The position numbers were made by a program, and so were the translations under genes. The notes below the pieces were generated by a model. The model did no database searches. It saw only the letters and a list, made by a program, of their open reading frames with translations, and was not told the origin of the DNA. A stretch of 44,301 nt of DNA from an uncultured Acetatifactor sp. (GTDB lineage: Bacteria > Bacillota > Clostridia > Lachnospirales > Lachnospiraceae): positions 1 to 44,301 of the forward strand of contig CAJUCE010000042.1 in NCBI GenBank assembly GCA_910584865.1, in the 5' to 3' direction. How positions within the stretch are numbered: position 1 is the first letter of the stretch; every line of letters starts with the position of its first letter. Below are positions 25,417 to 33,816 of the stretch, in pieces.

Positions 25417-25445
25417 ATTTTATCACAACCGGGCTGTAGTTACAA
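25417..25445 (-). promoter_or_regulatory. Promoter of the cytidylate-kinase-like gene
   Basis: TTGTAA, 17 bases, TAAAAT on the minus strand, about 100 bases before the start codon. The leader between them contains an 8-bp inverted repeat GCAGTTGT/ACAACTGC around 25360-25390. Confidence 0.55.
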
Positions 25446-25496
25446 GTCTGTCAGACCGGCAAGATATGCCATTTGCTGTAAAACCGTTTTATAAAT

Positions 25497-25544
25497 AAAT
25501 TGCACCCCGAACCCGGCGCCTCAGCGATGTTCAAGGTGCAATTT
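25497..25544 (-). terminator. Terminator of the lipoprotein gene
   Basis: AAATTGCACC and GGTGCAATTT form a 10-bp stem, extended by GAAC/GTTC, followed on the minus strand by ATTTAT-type T-rich sequence. It begins 26 bases after the stop of the gene ending at 25570. Confidence 0.75.
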
Positions 25545-25569
25545 CTAATAAATCTTTGATTCAATCTGC

Positions 25570-26502
25570 TTATTCTGCAGCCTTTACGGAAGTAATATGG
25601 GGATTGACGCCCTCATACCAGTAAAGGAAACCTTCCATGTCGATCTTGTCGCCGACTTTCAGATTCTTTACAGCTGTATACACCTCTGTGGTACTGTCGC
25701 AAAGATAAGACTCAACTGTAAATGTATAGGTCTCTCCATTCAGAGATACCTTGAAGTACAGATCGTCTCCCTCTGCACCGGAGCCGTCCCAGTTATAAAG
25801 AAATGCCGCATCTCCCTCTGAAGCCTCAACTGTCATCCCCTTGAAAGATACAAACTGATTCTGGTAATCAGCCAGCTCGTCCTGCCCTAAATATGTAGTT
25901 ACATCCTTCGGCTCCGCAATAAAGGTGTCTCCGCCCTCCACAAACTCAAAGGTAGCATCCATGATCTCGACCTCGCCGGACCATTCTCCTTTAAATCCAG
26001 TGACTCTGATCTTGGTTCCGGGTGTCAGCTTGGCATAATCCTCCTCGGAGCAGGCCATATTGTATACAAAATAACCGCCGTCCTGATCCTGTGTATAGAG
26101 GGTAGCCTTGTCCTCCCACCAGGACTGCTTCGCCTGCACATAAGTCTCTACTACAACCTGGGTATCCATCTCTGCTGCCATGTAGTCCGCATAGCTCAAA
26201 ACTTCCCCGGATGCCTCTCCGCCCTCTGCAGATTCTGCATCGGAAGAATCGCTGCCCTCTGCGCTGCTTTCTTCGGATGAAGCGTTGCTTTCTTCAGATG
26301 AAGCGTTACTTTCTTCATTGCTCTCCTCGGAAGAAGCGCTGCTCTCTTCACTGCTCTCCTCGCTTGAGGAATCGGATACCTCCCCGGAAACACTTTCACT
26401 CCCGCTGGCCTCGCTGGATCCTGCCTCATTCCCGCAACCCGCACATGCTGTTACAAGGGCTGCAGCCAAAAACAATGCTGCAAATTTTTTACTGTTTTTC
26501 AT
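25570..26502 (-). CDS. Lipoprotein with Ser/Glu-rich stalk and OB-fold-like domain
   Basis: 310 residues. MKNSKKFAALFLAAALVTAC plus AGC is a lipoprotein signal with two possible lipobox cysteines (VTAC and ACAGC). Residues ~25-98 are an acidic Ser/Glu/Ala stalk with repeats such as ASSEESNASSEESN, also visible as near-identical 24-base DNA repeats. The remaining ~200 residues alternate strands and turns (TKIRVTGFKGEWSGEVEIMD, NQFVSFKGMTVEASEGD, LKVGDKIDMEGFLYWYEGV) in a way that suggests two OB-fold-like units. The protein should be anchored outside the membrane with the folded part held away by the stalk. The start is a plain ATG preceded by AGGAGGAT. No operon partner; function unknown. Confidence 0.75.
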   Translation of the reverse strand: MKNSKKFAALFLAAALVTACAGCGNEAGSSEASGSESVSGEVSDSSSEESSEESSASSEESNEESNASSEESNASSEESSAEGSDSSDAESAEGGEASGEVLSYADYMAAEMDTQVVVETYVQAKQSWWEDKATLYTQDQDGGYFVYNMACSEEDYAKLTPGTKIRVTGFKGEWSGEVEIMDATFEFVEGGDTFIAEPKDVTTYLGQDELADYQNQFVSFKGMTVEASEGDAAFLYNWDGSGAEGDDLYFKVSLNGETYTFTVESYLCDSTTEVYTAVKNLKVGDKIDMEGFLYWYEGVNPHITSVKAAE

Positions 26503-26518
26503 TTTTATCCTCCTATTT

Positions 26519-26680
26519 CAGTTCCGCAAGAATCCGCCTCACTACCAGTAACGGCAGAGAATTTTCGGCCGCATAAGGCCCCGTCCGTAAATCCTCTGGG
26601 TACTGAGACGGATTCTTGCTGTTTTCCAGTTCCGCAAGAATCCCTCTCACTACCAGTAACAGCAGAGGATTCTTACTATT
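26519..26680. repeat. REP-like palindromic repeats upstream of the lipoprotein gene
   Basis: Two ~45-bp direct copies (starting near 26519 and 26630) share AGTTCCGCAAGAATCC, then CTCACTACCAGTAAC. A third partial copy lies between them. Each can fold: AAGAATCC with TCT pairs with AGA and GGATTCTT. The whole stretch happens to be open on the minus strand (26513-26719), but the start is weak and the repeated residues simply mirror the DNA repeat, so I do not call a gene. It forms the long leader of the lipoprotein transcript. Confidence 0.6.
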
Positions 26681-26760
26681 TTTAAACCATCTTTTCCGGA
26701 TGATTCTTCGTTTTCCCACAGCATTCCCGCTACAGAGCGCTGTCTGAAAACTTTGAACTT

Positions 26761-26788
26761 ATTATACCTGATTTTTTCAGGAAAACAA
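26761..26788 (-). promoter_or_regulatory. Promoter of the lipoprotein gene, with dyad in the spacer
   Basis: TTGTTT, 16 bases, TATAAT on the minus strand. The spacer contains CCTGAAAAAATCAGG, a small dyad that could be an operator. It lies about 260 bases before the coding start. Confidence 0.6.
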
Positions 26789-26890
26789 TAGTATTATTGC
26801 TCATTTGCTTTCCCTTTTTTTCCGGCTTTTAGGCTTTTTTACCTGAAAACAGCTTTCCCTCTCTGCAGCATCCCTGACATTATGGTAATA

Positions 26891-28591
26891 TTACCGGTTT
26901 TCTCTCCTTCTCTCCCTGATCTGCAGGGAAAGCGCATACAGAAGGATCAATACCCATGCCCCGGCCAGTGAAGCCAGCAATATCACGGAAATGCGGGGAA
27001 GAGGGCCCAGCTCCGCCCCGGCGCCGGATGACGGCCCCTGTCCTCCCGCCTGATCCAGGCGATACAGAGAGGCGGTCTCGCTATAGAGTTTTTCTATATA
27101 GGCATCGTCCACCGTCTGTTTTCTTCTCACGGATTTCACTGTGCTTTCGATCAGCTGCCCTGCCGCGTCCCGAAGGGATGCCGAGCCGTTGAAAACCGGC
27201 GTCACAAAGGTATGATCCACGTTATCCAGCAACAGTTTTGCCGCCCGAATCTTCACATCGTAATGCAGCCCGTTGTCCTCGCCGCCTCTTGAGAGATAAT
27301 CCTGATATTCGGCAGTTTCCCGGGCTTTTGAGGTCACCGGCACATAGCCTTCCGTCTCCGAATAGGCGATCTGGACATCATTGGTCAGCAGATACTGGGC
27401 AAACAGCCAGGATGCCAGAACCTCCTGGGAATCTTCTTTATTAAAAATACACACCGACGGGCCCTGTGATATCATCTTCGGATTCTCCGGTTCAAACTGA
27501 GGGATAGGCATTACCGCAGTTTCAAACTCTACCAGCTTATCCTCGCTGATATCGATTAACGGCGCGTTTGTGCCCATCCAGGTAGCACCTGCAGTGGAAT
27601 CAACGGCGAAGATGCACTGTCCGGCATTGAGAAAATTCGCCGGATAGCTGGATATTTTAAAGGTGGAAAATGCGCCCGTTTTTACATGCTCTGCGATATC
27701 CATCAGCAATGCCCTGGTAGTATCATGAAACAGCAATATGTCTCCCGCCTCAGTAGAATAATCAGCCCCCTTCTGCCGCAGCATCTGAATCATCATATTG
27801 TCGGTAGATTTATAGATAAAAGGGATCATTACCTGCTGGCCGTTGACCAGGAAATTGCCCTCCTCATCCCGGGCCGTAGCCGCCTCGGAAACCTCCCATA
27901 CAAAATCCCAGGTAAGCGTATCCGGCAGGGTATAGCCCATGGCCTCCACATAAGTCTTGTTGATATAGCAGGCCTCCGTGGAACGCATATAGGGAATCGC
28001 ATAATAATGCCCTCCAAAGGCGCATTCCTCCAGGAATTTGGGAATGATCTCCTCTTCCTTCGGAGAATCAAACCGAACCTCACTGCCCCCCAGACCGTAC
28101 TTTTCATCGGCAAACAATCCTTCCAGCGGAACCACCAGATTCGTTCCTGTCAGGTATGTCGCGATATGATCCGGATAGGTAATACATACATTGGGCGTGG
28201 TATCCGTGGCAATATTCGTGATTACATCGTTATATATTTTCCCATAATCCGTATATAACCGCAGATTCACTGTGATATTGGGATACAGGCTCTCAAAATC
28301 ATTGATCGCTTTCTCATAGATATCGGTCTGCGTCTTATTGGTATCGTTTTTCGCCCAAAAGGTAATCTCGTACTGCCTGCTTTCGTCGAATTCCGGCGGG
28401 ATCTCAAATGCATTGCTCTCCCTGGATCCGTGGCAGCCTGTAAGTCCCAGCAGGCTGCAGACCAGAATCCCCGCCCCCACAAAGCGTTTCCCGGCCCGGC
28501 CCCTTCTTTTTTCCCTGCTAATCCATTGCCATGGGATTGTCCATGGAATCTGTCCGCTTTTCAGCATATCCTTCCTCCCGTTTCGCAGCAT
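26891..28591 (-). CDS. Extracellular solute-binding protein with C-terminal membrane anchor
   Basis: 566 residues. After a charged N-terminus (~35 residues) a hydrophobic stretch ends in the lipobox LLGLTGC. The mature part is a family-1 sugar-binding protein: YEITFWAKNDTNKTQTDIYE, later GGHYYAIPYMRSTEACYINK and SWLFAQYLLTNDVQIAYSET. The last ~40 residues, ISVILLASLAGAWVLILLYA then RERRRENR, form a clear membrane segment with a basic tail, which is unusual for this family and would anchor the protein at both ends. It is the last gene of the importer operon. An alternative start is ATG 28567 (MLKSGQIPW). The sugar cannot be read from the sequence. Confidence 0.85.
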   Translation of the reverse strand: MLRNGRKDMLKSGQIPWTIPWQWISREKRRGRAGKRFVGAGILVCSLLGLTGCHGSRESNAFEIPPEFDESRQYEITFWAKNDTNKTQTDIYEKAINDFESLYPNITVNLRLYTDYGKIYNDVITNIATDTTPNVCITYPDHIATYLTGTNLVVPLEGLFADEKYGLGGSEVRFDSPKEEEIIPKFLEECAFGGHYYAIPYMRSTEACYINKTYVEAMGYTLPDTLTWDFVWEVSEAATARDEEGNFLVNGQQVMIPFIYKSTDNMMIQMLRQKGADYSTEAGDILLFHDTTRALLMDIAEHVKTGAFSTFKISSYPANFLNAGQCIFAVDSTAGATWMGTNAPLIDISEDKLVEFETAVMPIPQFEPENPKMISQGPSVCIFNKEDSQEVLASWLFAQYLLTNDVQIAYSETEGYVPVTSKARETAEYQDYLSRGGEDNGLHYDVKIRAAKLLLDNVDHTFVTPVFNGSASLRDAAGQLIESTVKSVRRKQTVDDAYIEKLYSETASLYRLDQAGGQGPSSGAGAELGPLPRISVILLASLAGAWVLILLYALSLQIRERRRENR

Positions 28592-28597
28592 TTTCCT

Positions 28598-29476
28598 TTA
28601 TCCCTTCGTCCCTCCCCTGGATACGCCTTCCATAATCTTCTTCCGGAAGATCAAAAACAGCATCACCAGAGGAACGGAAATGACCACCACCGCCGCCATC
28701 ATGGCCGGGATATTTTCTCTGCCGAAACCGTTCTCCCGAATTTCCTGAATACCGTTTGACACCAGGAAATAATTCTCGTCATCCGTAATCAGCCTGGGCC
28801 ACACATAGGAATTCCAGCACTCTATCACCTTCAAAATGGTCACCGTAATCAGGGTGGGCTTTGAGATGGGCACCATTACCTTCAGCAGGTACTTGATATC
28901 CGAAGTGCCGTCCACTTTCGCCGCATAGTAGAGACTGTCCGGTATCTGTTCAAAGTTCTCCTTCAGCAGATAGATATAAAATACGGAGGTGACGGAAGGC
29001 AGAATCAGCCCGGGAAAGCTGTTGCGCATATCCCAGTTAGTCACCGTCACAAAATTGGTGATGATTACCAGCTCGTTCGGTATCATCATCAGAGAAAGAA
29101 ACAGCACGAAGACAATGTTCTTCCCCCGAAACTCCAGTCTGGCAAAGGCAAAGGCCGCCAATGTGATCACCGCCAGCATAATGACCGTAGTCAGCACGGT
29201 AAAAATTGTGGTATTCAGCAAATACCGCCCCAGCGGCACCGCGGTAAACGCATCCGCATAATTTTGCAGCGTTGGAGACAGGGTAAAAAATTTCGGAATG
29301 TGCTCGGAATTGTATGCACTGTAGCTCTTTACAGAAGTAAGCAGCATCCAGTAAAAAGGAAAAAGCACAATCACACCCCATATTATCAGAAGCGCATACG
29401 TGAGTGCGCCTACTGCTTTCCGGCGCACTCTGGTATTTTTTTCGATTTTTTCGTAGTTCTCTTTCTGATTATCCAT
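28598..29476 (-). CDS. Carbohydrate ABC importer permease (MalG-like)
   Basis: 292 residues with six membrane segments. The cytoplasmic EAA-type loop that contacts the ATPase reads YYAAKVDGTSDIKYLLKVMV, followed by PISKPTLITV. The N-terminus (residues 1-20) is charged and cytoplasmic. The C-terminus KKIMEGVSRGGTKG matches the conserved end of MalG/LacG permeases (Q+F...GLTxGAVKG). It lies four bases after the other permease gene and six before the binding-protein gene, so all are on one transcript. It forms the channel with the permease encoded at 29481-30383. Confidence 0.88.
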   Translation of the reverse strand: MDNQKENYEKIEKNTRVRRKAVGALTYALLIIWGVIVLFPFYWMLLTSVKSYSAYNSEHIPKFFTLSPTLQNYADAFTAVPLGRYLLNTTIFTVLTTVIMLAVITLAAFAFARLEFRGKNIVFVLFLSLMMIPNELVIITNFVTVTNWDMRNSFPGLILPSVTSVFYIYLLKENFEQIPDSLYYAAKVDGTSDIKYLLKVMVPISKPTLITVTILKVIECWNSYVWPRLITDDENYFLVSNGIQEIRENGFGRENIPAMMAAVVVISVPLVMLFLIFRKKIMEGVSRGGTKG

Positions 29477-29480
29477 AAGA

Positions 29481-30383
29481 TTAATAATGTACCTTTCTCC
29501 TGCTGACCAGCAGATTGATGCAGGTGATGGTCAGGACGATGGCAAAAAGTATAATTGCCGCCGCAGACGCATAGGAAGGGTACCCTCCGCTGTCGCCGTA
29601 GAGCATGTCATACACATAGCCCACGATGGTATTCATTTCCGCCGCATTTAAATCCGTGCCGAACAGAGCCACCGCGTCGCTGTAAGCCTTGAATGCGCCG
29701 ATGAATCCTGTAATCACCAGATAGAAAATCATGGGAGAGATCATGGGAAGGGTTATTTTCCTGAAAATCCGGAACCCGGACGTGCCGTCCACCCGGGCCG
29801 CATTGTAATACTCCTGGTTCACCGAAGCAAGGGCGCTGGTCAGAATCAGGATCTTAAAGGGCATGACCACCCATATGGTATAAAAGCAGAGAACAAACAT
29901 CTTCGCCCAATAAGGCCCCTCGATAAAGTCCACGCTTTCGCCGCCGAACCAGTTGATGAGAAGATTGATAAAACCGTCCGAATATTCTGTCTTTTTAAAC
30001 AATATCATAAACACCAGGCCCACAGCCAGAGTGTTAGTCACATAAGGCAGAAAGTATACGGTTTGGAGAAAATTTCTAAGCGGTGTAATAGAATGCAGAC
30101 CTACGGAAATCAGCAGTGCAATCCCTGTGGAAAGGGGCACCGTAATGATCACCAGCAGGAAGGTATTTTTCACGGCCTGCAAAAAATAAGGGTCATGCAA
30201 AACATAGGAATAATTGTAGGAACCCACCCCGAAATAAGTCTGCGAAGCGGAATTGTAGCCTTCCTCAAAGGAATATACAAACACATCGATCAGGGGATAT
30301 ACCATAAATACCCCCAGAAACAGAATCGCCGGCATCAGATACAGCCAGGCTTTCAGATTGCTGTTGTCCGATTTTTTTCTCAT
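29481..30383 (-). CDS. Carbohydrate ABC importer permease (MalF/LacF-like)
   Basis: 300 residues with six membrane segments. It begins MRKKSDNSNLKAWLYLMPAI, the usual short positively charged N-terminus and first helix of MalF-type permeases. The EAA loop reads YYNAARVDGTSGFRIFRKIT, followed by LPMISP. The gene follows the ATPase gene by 32 bases and precedes the second permease by four. The start has AGGAGG upstream (GGAGGCTGAC before ATG). Substrate specificity is not evident, though with the binding protein it is most likely an oligosaccharide or glycoside. Confidence 0.88.
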   Translation of the reverse strand: MRKKSDNSNLKAWLYLMPAILFLGVFMVYPLIDVFVYSFEEGYNSASQTYFGVGSYNYSYVLHDPYFLQAVKNTFLLVIITVPLSTGIALLISVGLHSITPLRNFLQTVYFLPYVTNTLAVGLVFMILFKKTEYSDGFINLLINWFGGESVDFIEGPYWAKMFVLCFYTIWVVMPFKILILTSALASVNQEYYNAARVDGTSGFRIFRKITLPMISPMIFYLVITGFIGAFKAYSDAVALFGTDLNAAEMNTIVGYVYDMLYGDSGGYPSYASAAAIILFAIVLTITCINLLVSRRKVHY

Positions 30384-30415
30384 GTCAGCCTCCTTGTGTC
30401 CCGGTATGGCTTCTT

Positions 30416-31915
30416 CTATCGGGTCTGCGTACCATTCTCGTTTTCAGGCATTGTGACCAGCGATACCGCAATACGCTGCTGTGTCTCACTGTCAAACAGA
30501 AACACTTTCCGAGGAAGCAGGCCGAACCTTACCATAGGGCTTCCTGCAGCCGACGCCTGTCCGGGATCCGTACCGCGGCCCTGCTCCATGGAAAATGACC
30601 ATTCCGTGGAGGAAGGGCTTTCCTTGGAAGAATGGCCTTCCTTAGAAGAATAGCTTTCCTTGGAAGAATGGCCTTCCTTAAAAGAATGGCTTTCCTTGGA
30701 AGAATAGCCTTCCTTGGAAGAATGGCCTTCCTTAGAAGAATAGCTTTCCTTGGAAGAATAGCCTTTCATGGAAGAATGGCTTTCCTTAGAAGAATAGCCA
30801 TCCTTAGAAGAATAGCTTTCCGTGTGGGAAGAACCTTCCAGCAAAGAAAGCTTCTCCAAGTACTCGCTCCCAATGATAGAACGGACGGCAGAGCTCAGGG
30901 AGGCCCTGTTTCTGGATATCACGCTGATGTCCCGGCCCATAACTTCCACCCCGCTCAACTCACAGCGCAGTACTCCCTCTTTCTGCAGAAGAAAGCCTTC
31001 CGGCCTGATAGCCGCGTAAACTTCCCTGTCTGTGGTCCCGTCCACTCTCCTTCTCACCGTTCCCCCTTCCGCCTCTTCTTCCCGATCCGCCGAAGGCCCG
31101 ATCTCCAGAACCGCATCCTCTCCGATATATAATCTGCCATTTCTGACACTTCCGTCAAAAACATTTATCGGCGGTGTACCCAGGAATTTCGCTACGAAAA
31201 GGTTCTCCGGATTATCATATACCTCCTGGGGCTTTCCAATCTGCTGTACCACGCCGTCCTTCATTACGACAATCATGTCGGAAATACTCATGGCTTCTTC
31301 CTGATCATGGGTCACGAAAATCGTGGTAATCCCCGTCTCTCTCTGTATCCGACGGATCTCCTCCCTGGTCTGCAGCCGCAGTCTGGCATCCAGATTGGAG
31401 AGCGGCTCATCCAGCAGAAGCACCCTGGGCCGCTTTACCAGCGCTCTCGCTATTGCCACCCTCTGCTGCTGTCCGCCGGAGAGTTCACCGGGCTTACGAT
31501 CCATCAGCTCGCCGATCTGCACCAGCCTTGCCGCTTCCCCTGCCTTCTCCAGCATCTGGGCCTTGGACAGCCTGTCCTTTCCCTTCAGATTCTCCAGCGG
31601 AAAGATGATATTCTGCCTCACTGTCAGATGGGGATAAAGCGCATAGTTTTGAAACACCAAACCGATCCCCCGGTGCTCCGGCGGCAAGTCCGTAACATCA
31701 TCGCTGCCGAAAAAAATCCTGCCGCTGCTGGGCTTGACCAGTCCGCTGATCAAATTCAGCGTAGTGCTTTTCCCGCAGCCGGAAGGCCCCAGCAGACCGA
31801 TCAGCTTCCCATCCGGAATCTCAAAAGTAAAATCATTCACCGCAATAACATCCCGACGATTCTTCCTGTCCCGGCTCGGAAATTTCTTCGTCAGGTTCTG
31901 TAATCTGACTTCCAT
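30416..31915 (-). CDS. MalK-type sugar importer ATPase with hexapeptide-repeat insertion
   Basis: 499 residues from ATG 31915 (MEVRLQNLTKKFPSRDRK), behind AAGGGAAG; an in-frame TTG at 31981 lies inside the promoter -10. The ATPase has Walker A GPSGCGKST (43-51), signature LSGGQQQR (145-152), Walker B VLLLDEPLSNLD (165-176) and H-loop VTHD. The TOBE/MalK regulatory region begins near 245 (GTPPINVFDG). It is interrupted at about 362-436 by about 12 hexads of the type SSKEG(Y/H) and SSKES(Y/H), and then resumes with the closing strand VRFGLLPRKVFLFDSETQQR. This low-complexity block is unusual in a MalK homologue. The protein should still hydrolyse ATP; effects on the regulatory domain are open. 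It is the first gene of the operon. Confidence 0.88.
   Translation of the reverse strand: MEVRLQNLTKKFPSRDRKNRRDVIAVNDFTFEIPDGKLIGLLGPSGCGKSTTLNLISGLVKPSSGRIFFGSDDVTDLPPEHRGIGLVFQNYALYPHLTVRQNIIFPLENLKGKDRLSKAQMLEKAGEAARLVQIGELMDRKPGELSGGQQQRVAIARALVKRPRVLLLDEPLSNLDARLRLQTREEIRRIQRETGITTIFVTHDQEEAMSISDMIVVMKDGVVQQIGKPQEVYDNPENLFVAKFLGTPPINVFDGSVRNGRLYIGEDAVLEIGPSADREEEAEGGTVRRRVDGTTDREVYAAIRPEGFLLQKEGVLRCELSGVEVMGRDISVISRNRASLSSAVRSIIGSEYLEKLSLLEGSSHTESYSSKDGYSSKESHSSMKGYSSKESYSSKEGHSSKEGYSSKESHSFKEGHSSKESYSSKEGHSSKESPSSTEWSFSMEQGRGTDPGQASAAGSPMVRFGLLPRKVFLFDSETQQRIAVSLVTMPENENGTQTR
30608..30832 (-). repeat. 18-bp minisatellite encoding Ser-Ser-Lys-Glu hexads
   Basis: Roughly twelve units of 18 bases (plus-strand form close to TCCTTGGAAGAATGGCCT) run in frame inside the ATPase gene. 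Since 18 is a multiple of three, expansion and contraction keep the frame. Units differ mainly at the fifth and sixth codons (Gly/Ser and Tyr/His/Pro). Confidence 0.85.
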
Positions 31916-31980
31916 AATATACTTCCCTTCACAATAAACGTGAGCTTCAGGCCGCTTCTCCCGACTTTGCCCTTTTCGCA

Positions 31981-32009
31981 ATTATACCGGAAAATACTGG
32001 AAATGTCTA
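31981..32009 (-). promoter_or_regulatory. Promoter of the sugar importer operon
   Basis: TAGACA, 17 bases, TATAAT on the minus strand, placing the transcription start near 31975 and the leader at about 60 bases. Confidence 0.75.
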
Positions 32010-32018
32010 TACTCTTTA

Positions 32019-32042
32019 CCGTAGAAAAGCATAAATCTACGG
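32019..32042. promoter_or_regulatory. Dyad operator candidate upstream of the importer promoter
   Basis: CCGTAGA, ten bases, TCTACGG: a perfect 7-bp inverted repeat ending 10 bases upstream of the -35. Its position fits an activator site for a sugar-responsive regulator, none of which is in the window. Confidence 0.5.
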
Positions 32043-32102
32043 CGCTGCGGCCCACAATTGCCCCTGTCCCGCCCCCCCATCTGAACGTACCCTGTAATGT
32101 AA

Positions 32103-32133
32103 AAGGAGCACCCGGTATGAATGGATGCTCCTT
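32103..32133 (-). terminator. Terminator of the aminopeptidase gene
   Basis: AAGGAGCA and TGCTCCTT pair on the minus strand and are followed by TTTACATT. It lies 15 bases after the stop at 32148. Confidence 0.7.
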
Positions 32134-32147
32134 ACTGCCGACTCTTC

Positions 32148-33482
32148 TTACGCCAGAGACCCCATAGGATCCCACGGCTCCAGCATGATGGGTTCCGCCT
32201 CATACTCCTTCAAAAAAGCCTCGGGAAGATACTTTTTATGCACCACAATCTGATACATAAACTCGTCAAACCACCTGTCACTCATGACATAATACCCTTT
32301 TTCTCCGGTCTTCTCCCCCCAGCTGTTCTCCACACGCCAGCGGTTCGGCCTGCCTTCTTCGTCCAGATTGACCCCCATAAAGACCATGGCATGGGTCATC
32401 AGGCTCTCGCCATACTCCAGACGCTCCGCCTTGTTCATGCCGAATTTCACGTCCAGCAGTTCCTCCAGCCGATAGATATCCGGATCCATGGTACCGCCTT
32501 CTTTGACAGAATATTTTCCCACATCACAGCCGAACCACACCGGGGAACCATCCTTCAGCTGAGCAATGGCAGCCTTTTTCAATTCCTCAATCTCCAGGTT
32601 CAGATAACGGACAGGACACCCCTCCTTCACATTTCCCAGAAATTTCACACTGTAGCTTCTGTGGTAAGGCTTATCCGCGGTGGGCGCATTGATAATGCTG
32701 ACATAATCATCCAGATTCAGCCCCACATATTTCTCAAAGAAGGCCTCCGGTGTAAGCCCGCATTCCCTGATAAATTTGCCGTCCTTATCCTCCGCCTCGA
32801 AATCAAACATCTTCGGCGGCTCCCCCAGGCATATGGACAGGATCCGGTAAATCTCCTCCAGCATGGCTTCCTTCTTCCCTGCCAGTTCCTCCCTGGACTC
32901 TCCCTGTGCATAGGCCTTGCGCAGCCTGCAGGCATCCTCCCGCAGTTTCACGGTCAGAGCGGCATTCATCTCCCCAGTAGCGGAAGAAGACTTGGATTCC
33001 GGCATTGCATATTTCGGAACCACGCCATACTTGCGGACCAGATTGCAGAGCATGTCCCACTGCCCTCCGTCATTCAACGGCGCCGTCAGCAGCCAGGAAA
33101 TCAATCTGCCTCCTGTAGGCTCTTCCAATGTCTCCAAGATACTCTCCAGGAAATAATTGGCCTTCTCCAGTTTATCGTAAAACAGCATATAATTCTGCGA
33201 TAGTTCGAAATTTTCCAAATTCAGCTTTTTGATAATCTCAAAACGAAAAGTGTTCAATGCCGCAAACATCCAACATCTGCCGCTTTGCTTTTGATCCGTG
33301 ATGGCTCCCTGCTTTAAATTGACGGAAAAGCTATGGCGGGTGGTTCTGTGTACCTCGCCGTTTTTGGCAGCCGCCCGCAGTCCGTTCTCCGTCACGGCAT
33401 TTCTCGCCACCCTGCAGGCTTTATCCGCGCTGCACTTCTCCTGAAACTGTGCAAGTGTCTCTTTTGTTATATTCTCACTCAT
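32148..33482 (-). CDS. pepC: Aminopeptidase C (bleomycin-hydrolase family C1B)
   Basis: 444 residues, the usual length for PepC. The catalytic cysteine lies in QKQSGRCWMFAALNT, the histidine in SLMTHAMVFMGV and the asparagine in RVENSWGEKTGEKGYYVMSD. The C-terminus (EPWDPMGSLA) ends on a small residue, as in PepC, where the tail enters the active site to restrict it to aminopeptidase action. Cytoplasmic, no signal peptide; it forms a hexameric ring in the family and trims peptides. It has its own terminator. A 62-codon frame directly upstream (33479-33667) overlaps its start by ATGA but looks non-coding (Arg-rich, poor ribosome site). Confidence 0.9.
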   Translation of the reverse strand: MSENITKETLAQFQEKCSADKACRVARNAVTENGLRAAAKNGEVHRTTRHSFSVNLKQGAITDQKQSGRCWMFAALNTFRFEIIKKLNLENFELSQNYMLFYDKLEKANYFLESILETLEEPTGGRLISWLLTAPLNDGGQWDMLCNLVRKYGVVPKYAMPESKSSSATGEMNAALTVKLREDACRLRKAYAQGESREELAGKKEAMLEEIYRILSICLGEPPKMFDFEAEDKDGKFIRECGLTPEAFFEKYVGLNLDDYVSIINAPTADKPYHRSYSVKFLGNVKEGCPVRYLNLEIEELKKAAIAQLKDGSPVWFGCDVGKYSVKEGGTMDPDIYRLEELLDVKFGMNKAERLEYGESLMTHAMVFMGVNLDEEGRPNRWRVENSWGEKTGEKGYYVMSDRWFDEFMYQIVVHKKYLPEAFLKEYEAEPIMLEPWDPMGSLA

Positions 33483-33816
33483 GTCTGTCCCTGCCTTTCC
33501 TTCTGTATGTATATCGCTGTTCTTTGCTTTTCACCTTCAAGTATCTTTACGCCCCTGATGCCGGACTCTAAGCGGAAATCGCCAGGCCGCCTTCCTATCC
33601 CACGTTCCTGCAACCGGCTGTCAGACGGAAGCAGACGGAACCGCTCTGCCGGAAACCTGTTCCGCATGAAAAGACCGCCTGCCTCCTGACAAATGCCGAA
33701 GCAGGCGCTCTTCCTGTTCCCTTTTCAAATCCATATATATCCGCACCGTGCAGTCCGTCTGTTTCCCGTTATGGAATCCTTCCGGTATCAATCTACGGGG
33801 ACTGCCCTGCATTCCC
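33483..33816. other. Intergenic gap between the aminopeptidase and SDR genes
   Basis: 334 bases with no convincing gene. A minus-strand hairpin GCCTGC/GCAGGC at 33677-33706 followed by GGTCTTTTC may end the upstream SDR gene. The aminopeptidase promoter must lie between it and 33482, but no strong -35/-10 pair was recognised. Confidence 0.5.

Noticed and set aside
26513..26719. 68-codon frame upstream of the lipoprotein
   Set aside because: Its sequence only reflects the DNA repeat units and the start is weak.
30632..31132. Long plus-strand frames opposite the sugar ATPase repeats
   Set aside because: They are antisense to a strongly supported gene, and the repeated residues come from the 18-bp minisatellite.
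31916..31981. N-terminal extension of the sugar ATPase from TTG 31981
   Set aside because: The extension starts inside the -10 element of a strong promoter; ATG 31915 has a proper ribosome site and matches the family start.
33479..33667. 62-codon frame overlapping the start of pepC
   Set aside because: Arg-rich composition, ribosome site too distant, and a terminator-like hairpin at its start; probably chance.
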